Source of the DNA: TMP-24 sp031376305
GTDB taxonomy: Bacteria; Pseudomonadota; Alphaproteobacteria; Rhodobacterales; Rhodobacteraceae
Direction of reading: 5' to 3'
DNA: 5,759 nt
NCBI GenBank assembly: GCA_031376305.1
Contig: JANMDM010000083.1
Span: 1 to 5,759 of the forward strand
The translations under genes and the position numbers were made by a program. The notes beneath the pieces are model-generated. The model saw only the letters and a program-made list of their open reading frames with translations. It had not been told where the DNA came from and did no database searches. This document shows, piece by piece, positions 4,446-5,759 of the stretch; positions within the stretch are counted from its first letter, which is position 1; each line of letters begins with the position of its first letter.

Positions 4446-5387
4446 ATGGAGGGGCAAAACAGGGGCTGTCAGGTGCTGGTACTCTTCGACATAGGCGGAT
4501 CGCGGATCAAGGCGGCGCGGGCGCAGCGGCCGGGTATGGTCGAAATTCTGGGTGATTGGCCGACGCCGGGCAAGGATTTCGACGCATTCAATGCGGTCTT
4601 GCGGGCGGCGGTTGCGCTGGCCGGGTCGGGCGCTGCCGGTGTTGCAGTGTCGATCGCCGGTGTCGTGAACCCCGACACCGGCACGATTTTGGTGGCGAAT
4701 ATTCCGTGCCTTGATGGCCGGGTTCTGGCGCGGGACTTGACCGGGGCTTTGGGCTGCCCGGTGGTTGTCGCCAATGACGCCGATTGCTTTGCTTTGGCCG
4801 AGGCGGGGACCGGCGCGGGGGTCGGGCACCGGGTGGTGTTCGGGGTGATACTGGGCACCGGCGCGGGTGGCGGGCTGGTGATTGACGGGCGCATTCATCT
4901 GGGCGCGGGCGGTTATGCCGGGGAATGGGGGCATGGGCCGGTCTTGCGGAGCAGAGCTGCGGGCGAGGCGGTGGAATTCCCGCATTGGCCGTGCGGCTGC
5001 GGGCAGTCGGGCTGTGTCGACACTGTGGGCAGTGCCCGGGGGTTGGAGCGGTTGGACCGGCATCTGAACGGGGAAGAGCGCAGCAGCGTGGTGATCCTTG
5101 AGGATTGGCTGGCGGGTGAAGGTATGGCGGTGCGAACGGTTTCGGCCTGGCTTGATCTGGTTGCCGGACCTTTGGCGATGGTGATCAATGTGGTGGGGCC
5201 GTCGGTGGTGCCGGTCGGGGGCGGGTTGTCGAACGTCCCGGCGCTGGTGGCGGCTTTGGATGCGGCGGTTCGCGGGCGGATACTCAGGCGCACTGCGGGG
5301 CCGCTGCTGGTTTGTGCACGTCACCGGGTTGAGCCGGGGCTGATTGGAGCCGGGCTTTTGGGATTCGGGGAGTTTGGCCTTGGGTGA
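4446..5387 (+). CDS. ROK-family sugar kinase, probably an N-acetylglucosamine or related hexose kinase
   Basis: The product is 313 aa. ROK kinases phosphorylate hexoses or amino sugars at the 6-hydroxyl with ATP in the cytoplasm. Landmarks: LFDIGGSRIKAA (13-24, ATP-binding DxGGT-type loop), VAVSIAGVVNPDTG (67-79), VVVANDADCFALAEAG (106-121) with the catalytic Asp111, GVILGTGAGGGLVIDG (133-148), the ROK motif GEWGHGPVL (159-167), and the zinc-binding PCGCGQSGCVDTVGS segment (182-196; Cys183, 185, 190). The usual family form is CxCGxxGCxE; here the Glu is Asp192. VVPVGGGLSNVPAL (255-268) is the second nucleotide loop. Three starts are possible: ATG 4428, ATG 4446 (listed) and GTG 4473. The last has AGGGG 7 nt upstream and puts the DIGG loop near the N-terminus, so it may well be the true one. 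The gene overlaps the following cutC-family gene, which suggests a sugar-use operon. The substrate is inferred, not shown. Confidence 0.88.
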   Translation: MEGQNRGCQVLVLFDIGGSRIKAARAQRPGMVEILGDWPTPGKDFDAFNAVLRAAVALAGSGAAGVAVSIAGVVNPDTGTILVANIPCLDGRVLARDLTGALGCPVVVANDADCFALAEAGTGAGVGHRVVFGVILGTGAGGGLVIDGRIHLGAGGYAGEWGHGPVLRSRAAGEAVEFPHWPCGCGQSGCVDTVGSARGLERLDRHLNGEERSSVVILEDWLAGEGMAVRTVSAWLDLVAGPLAMVINVVGPSVVPVGGGLSNVPALVAALDAAVRGRILRRTAGPLLVCARHRVEPGLIGAGLLGFGEFGLG

Positions 5388-5759
5388 GGGGGTGCTTGAG
5401 GTTTGTGTCGATACGGCTGTGGGCCTGGCAGCGGCGCTGGAAGGCGGTGCGGATCGGATTGAGCTGTGCGCGGCTTTGGCGGTGGGGGGGCGGACGCCAT
5501 CGGCGGGGCTGATGCGGATGGCGGCGGCGGCGGGAAAGCCGGTTTATGCCTTGATCCGGCCGCGGGCGGGCGGGTTTGTCTATGATGACGCCGAGGTTGC
5601 TGTGATGCTGGCGGACATCGAAGCGGCGCGCGCGGCGGGCTTGGCCGGTGTGGTGATTGGGGCGGCGCTGGCCGATGGGCAATTGGACAGTGTGAGCTTG
5701 CGCCGATTGATCACGGCGGCGGGAAAGATGGATGTGACCTTAAGCCGGGTTTTTGATCT
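5380..5759 (+). CDS. cutC: CutC-family protein, N-terminal part (runs off the right edge)
   Basis: About 126 codons are present, roughly half of the usual 240-250 aa. CutC proteins are TIM-barrels once linked to copper tolerance in E. coli; the enzymatic role is unsettled. Visible family marks: LEVCVDT (6-12), EGGADRIELCAAL (21-33), GGRTPSAGLM (36-45, family GGLTPSxGL), VYALIRPRAGGFVYDDAEVA (about 55-74), GVVIGAAL (about 93-100) and VTLSRVFD near the edge, where the family usually reads VTFHRAFD. Both N-terminal cysteines (9 and 30) of the family are kept. The TTG at 5380 has GGGGAG 7 nt upstream (5367-5372) and overlaps the ROK stop by 8 nt, so translation is coupled. A GTG at 5392 would give the more usual MLEVCVD start but has its purine run too close. 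Coupling to a sugar kinase suggests a role in carbohydrate rather than copper metabolism here, which is inference. Confidence 0.88.
   Translation, partial: MGEGVLEVCVDTAVGLAAALEGGADRIELCAALAVGGRTPSAGLMRMAAAAGKPVYALIRPRAGGFVYDDAEVAVMLADIEAARAAGLAGVVIGAALADGQLDSVSLRRLITAAGKMDVTLSRVFD

Noticed and set aside
4392..5324. Long minus-strand open frame (310 codons) opposite the ROK kinase
   Set aside because: Arg/Pro/His-rich shadow translation with no motif; the plus strand carries the ROK signatures.
1..5759. CRISPR array, tRNA, rRNA, transposase or insertion-sequence ends
   Set aside because: No regularly spaced repeats, tRNA-like folds, rRNA stretches or transposase motifs were seen on either strand.

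Overview
The window looks like chromosomal DNA of an alphaproteobacterium, most likely of the Rhodobacterales (Paracoccus/Rhodobacter/roseobacter group). I base this on the very high GC content with GGG/GCG-rich codons, the solo ParB-like protein, the SPFH protein paired with a very short NfeD partner, and the style of the PyrF sequence. This placement rests on recognising family sequences by eye, not on a search.

Left part (1-1049, minus strand): the first 43 codons of a DNA cytosine-5 methyltransferase that runs off the left edge, preceded by an AT-richer promoter region. Upstream of it on the same strand is a complete solo ParB/RepB-like protein with no ParA partner in view. Middle-left (1050-2346, plus strand): a divergent promoter region, then a two-gene membrane operon (SPFH/band-7 protein and short NfeD-like protein, overlapping by 4 nt). 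Middle (2347-3455, plus): a 125-bp spacer with GC-rich hairpins, then a nitronate monooxygenase/2-nitropropane dioxygenase-family flavoprotein.

Centre-right (3471-4334, minus): a 50-codon 3' remnant of an HxlR-type winged-helix regulator, cut off at its 5' end, lies just downstream of complete pyrF (orotidine 5'-phosphate decarboxylase). Right part (4335-5759, plus): a divergent regulatory region with a 15-bp tandem repeat over a consensus -35 box, then a ROK-family sugar kinase overlapping the start of a cutC-family gene that runs off the right edge. The ROK-cutC pair looks like the start of an amino-sugar or sugar catabolic operon.

Most of the window is ordinary housekeeping chromosome. 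The points that merit a second look are the regulator remnant after pyrF, the coupled ROK-CutC pair with an altered CutC signature, the apparent OB-less NfeD, the tandem repeat at the pyrF/ROK promoter, and the compositional change at the methyltransferase edge. I saw no CRISPR array, tRNA, rRNA, insertion sequence or clear novel multi-gene system. Promoter and hairpin calls come from reading by eye and are tentative.
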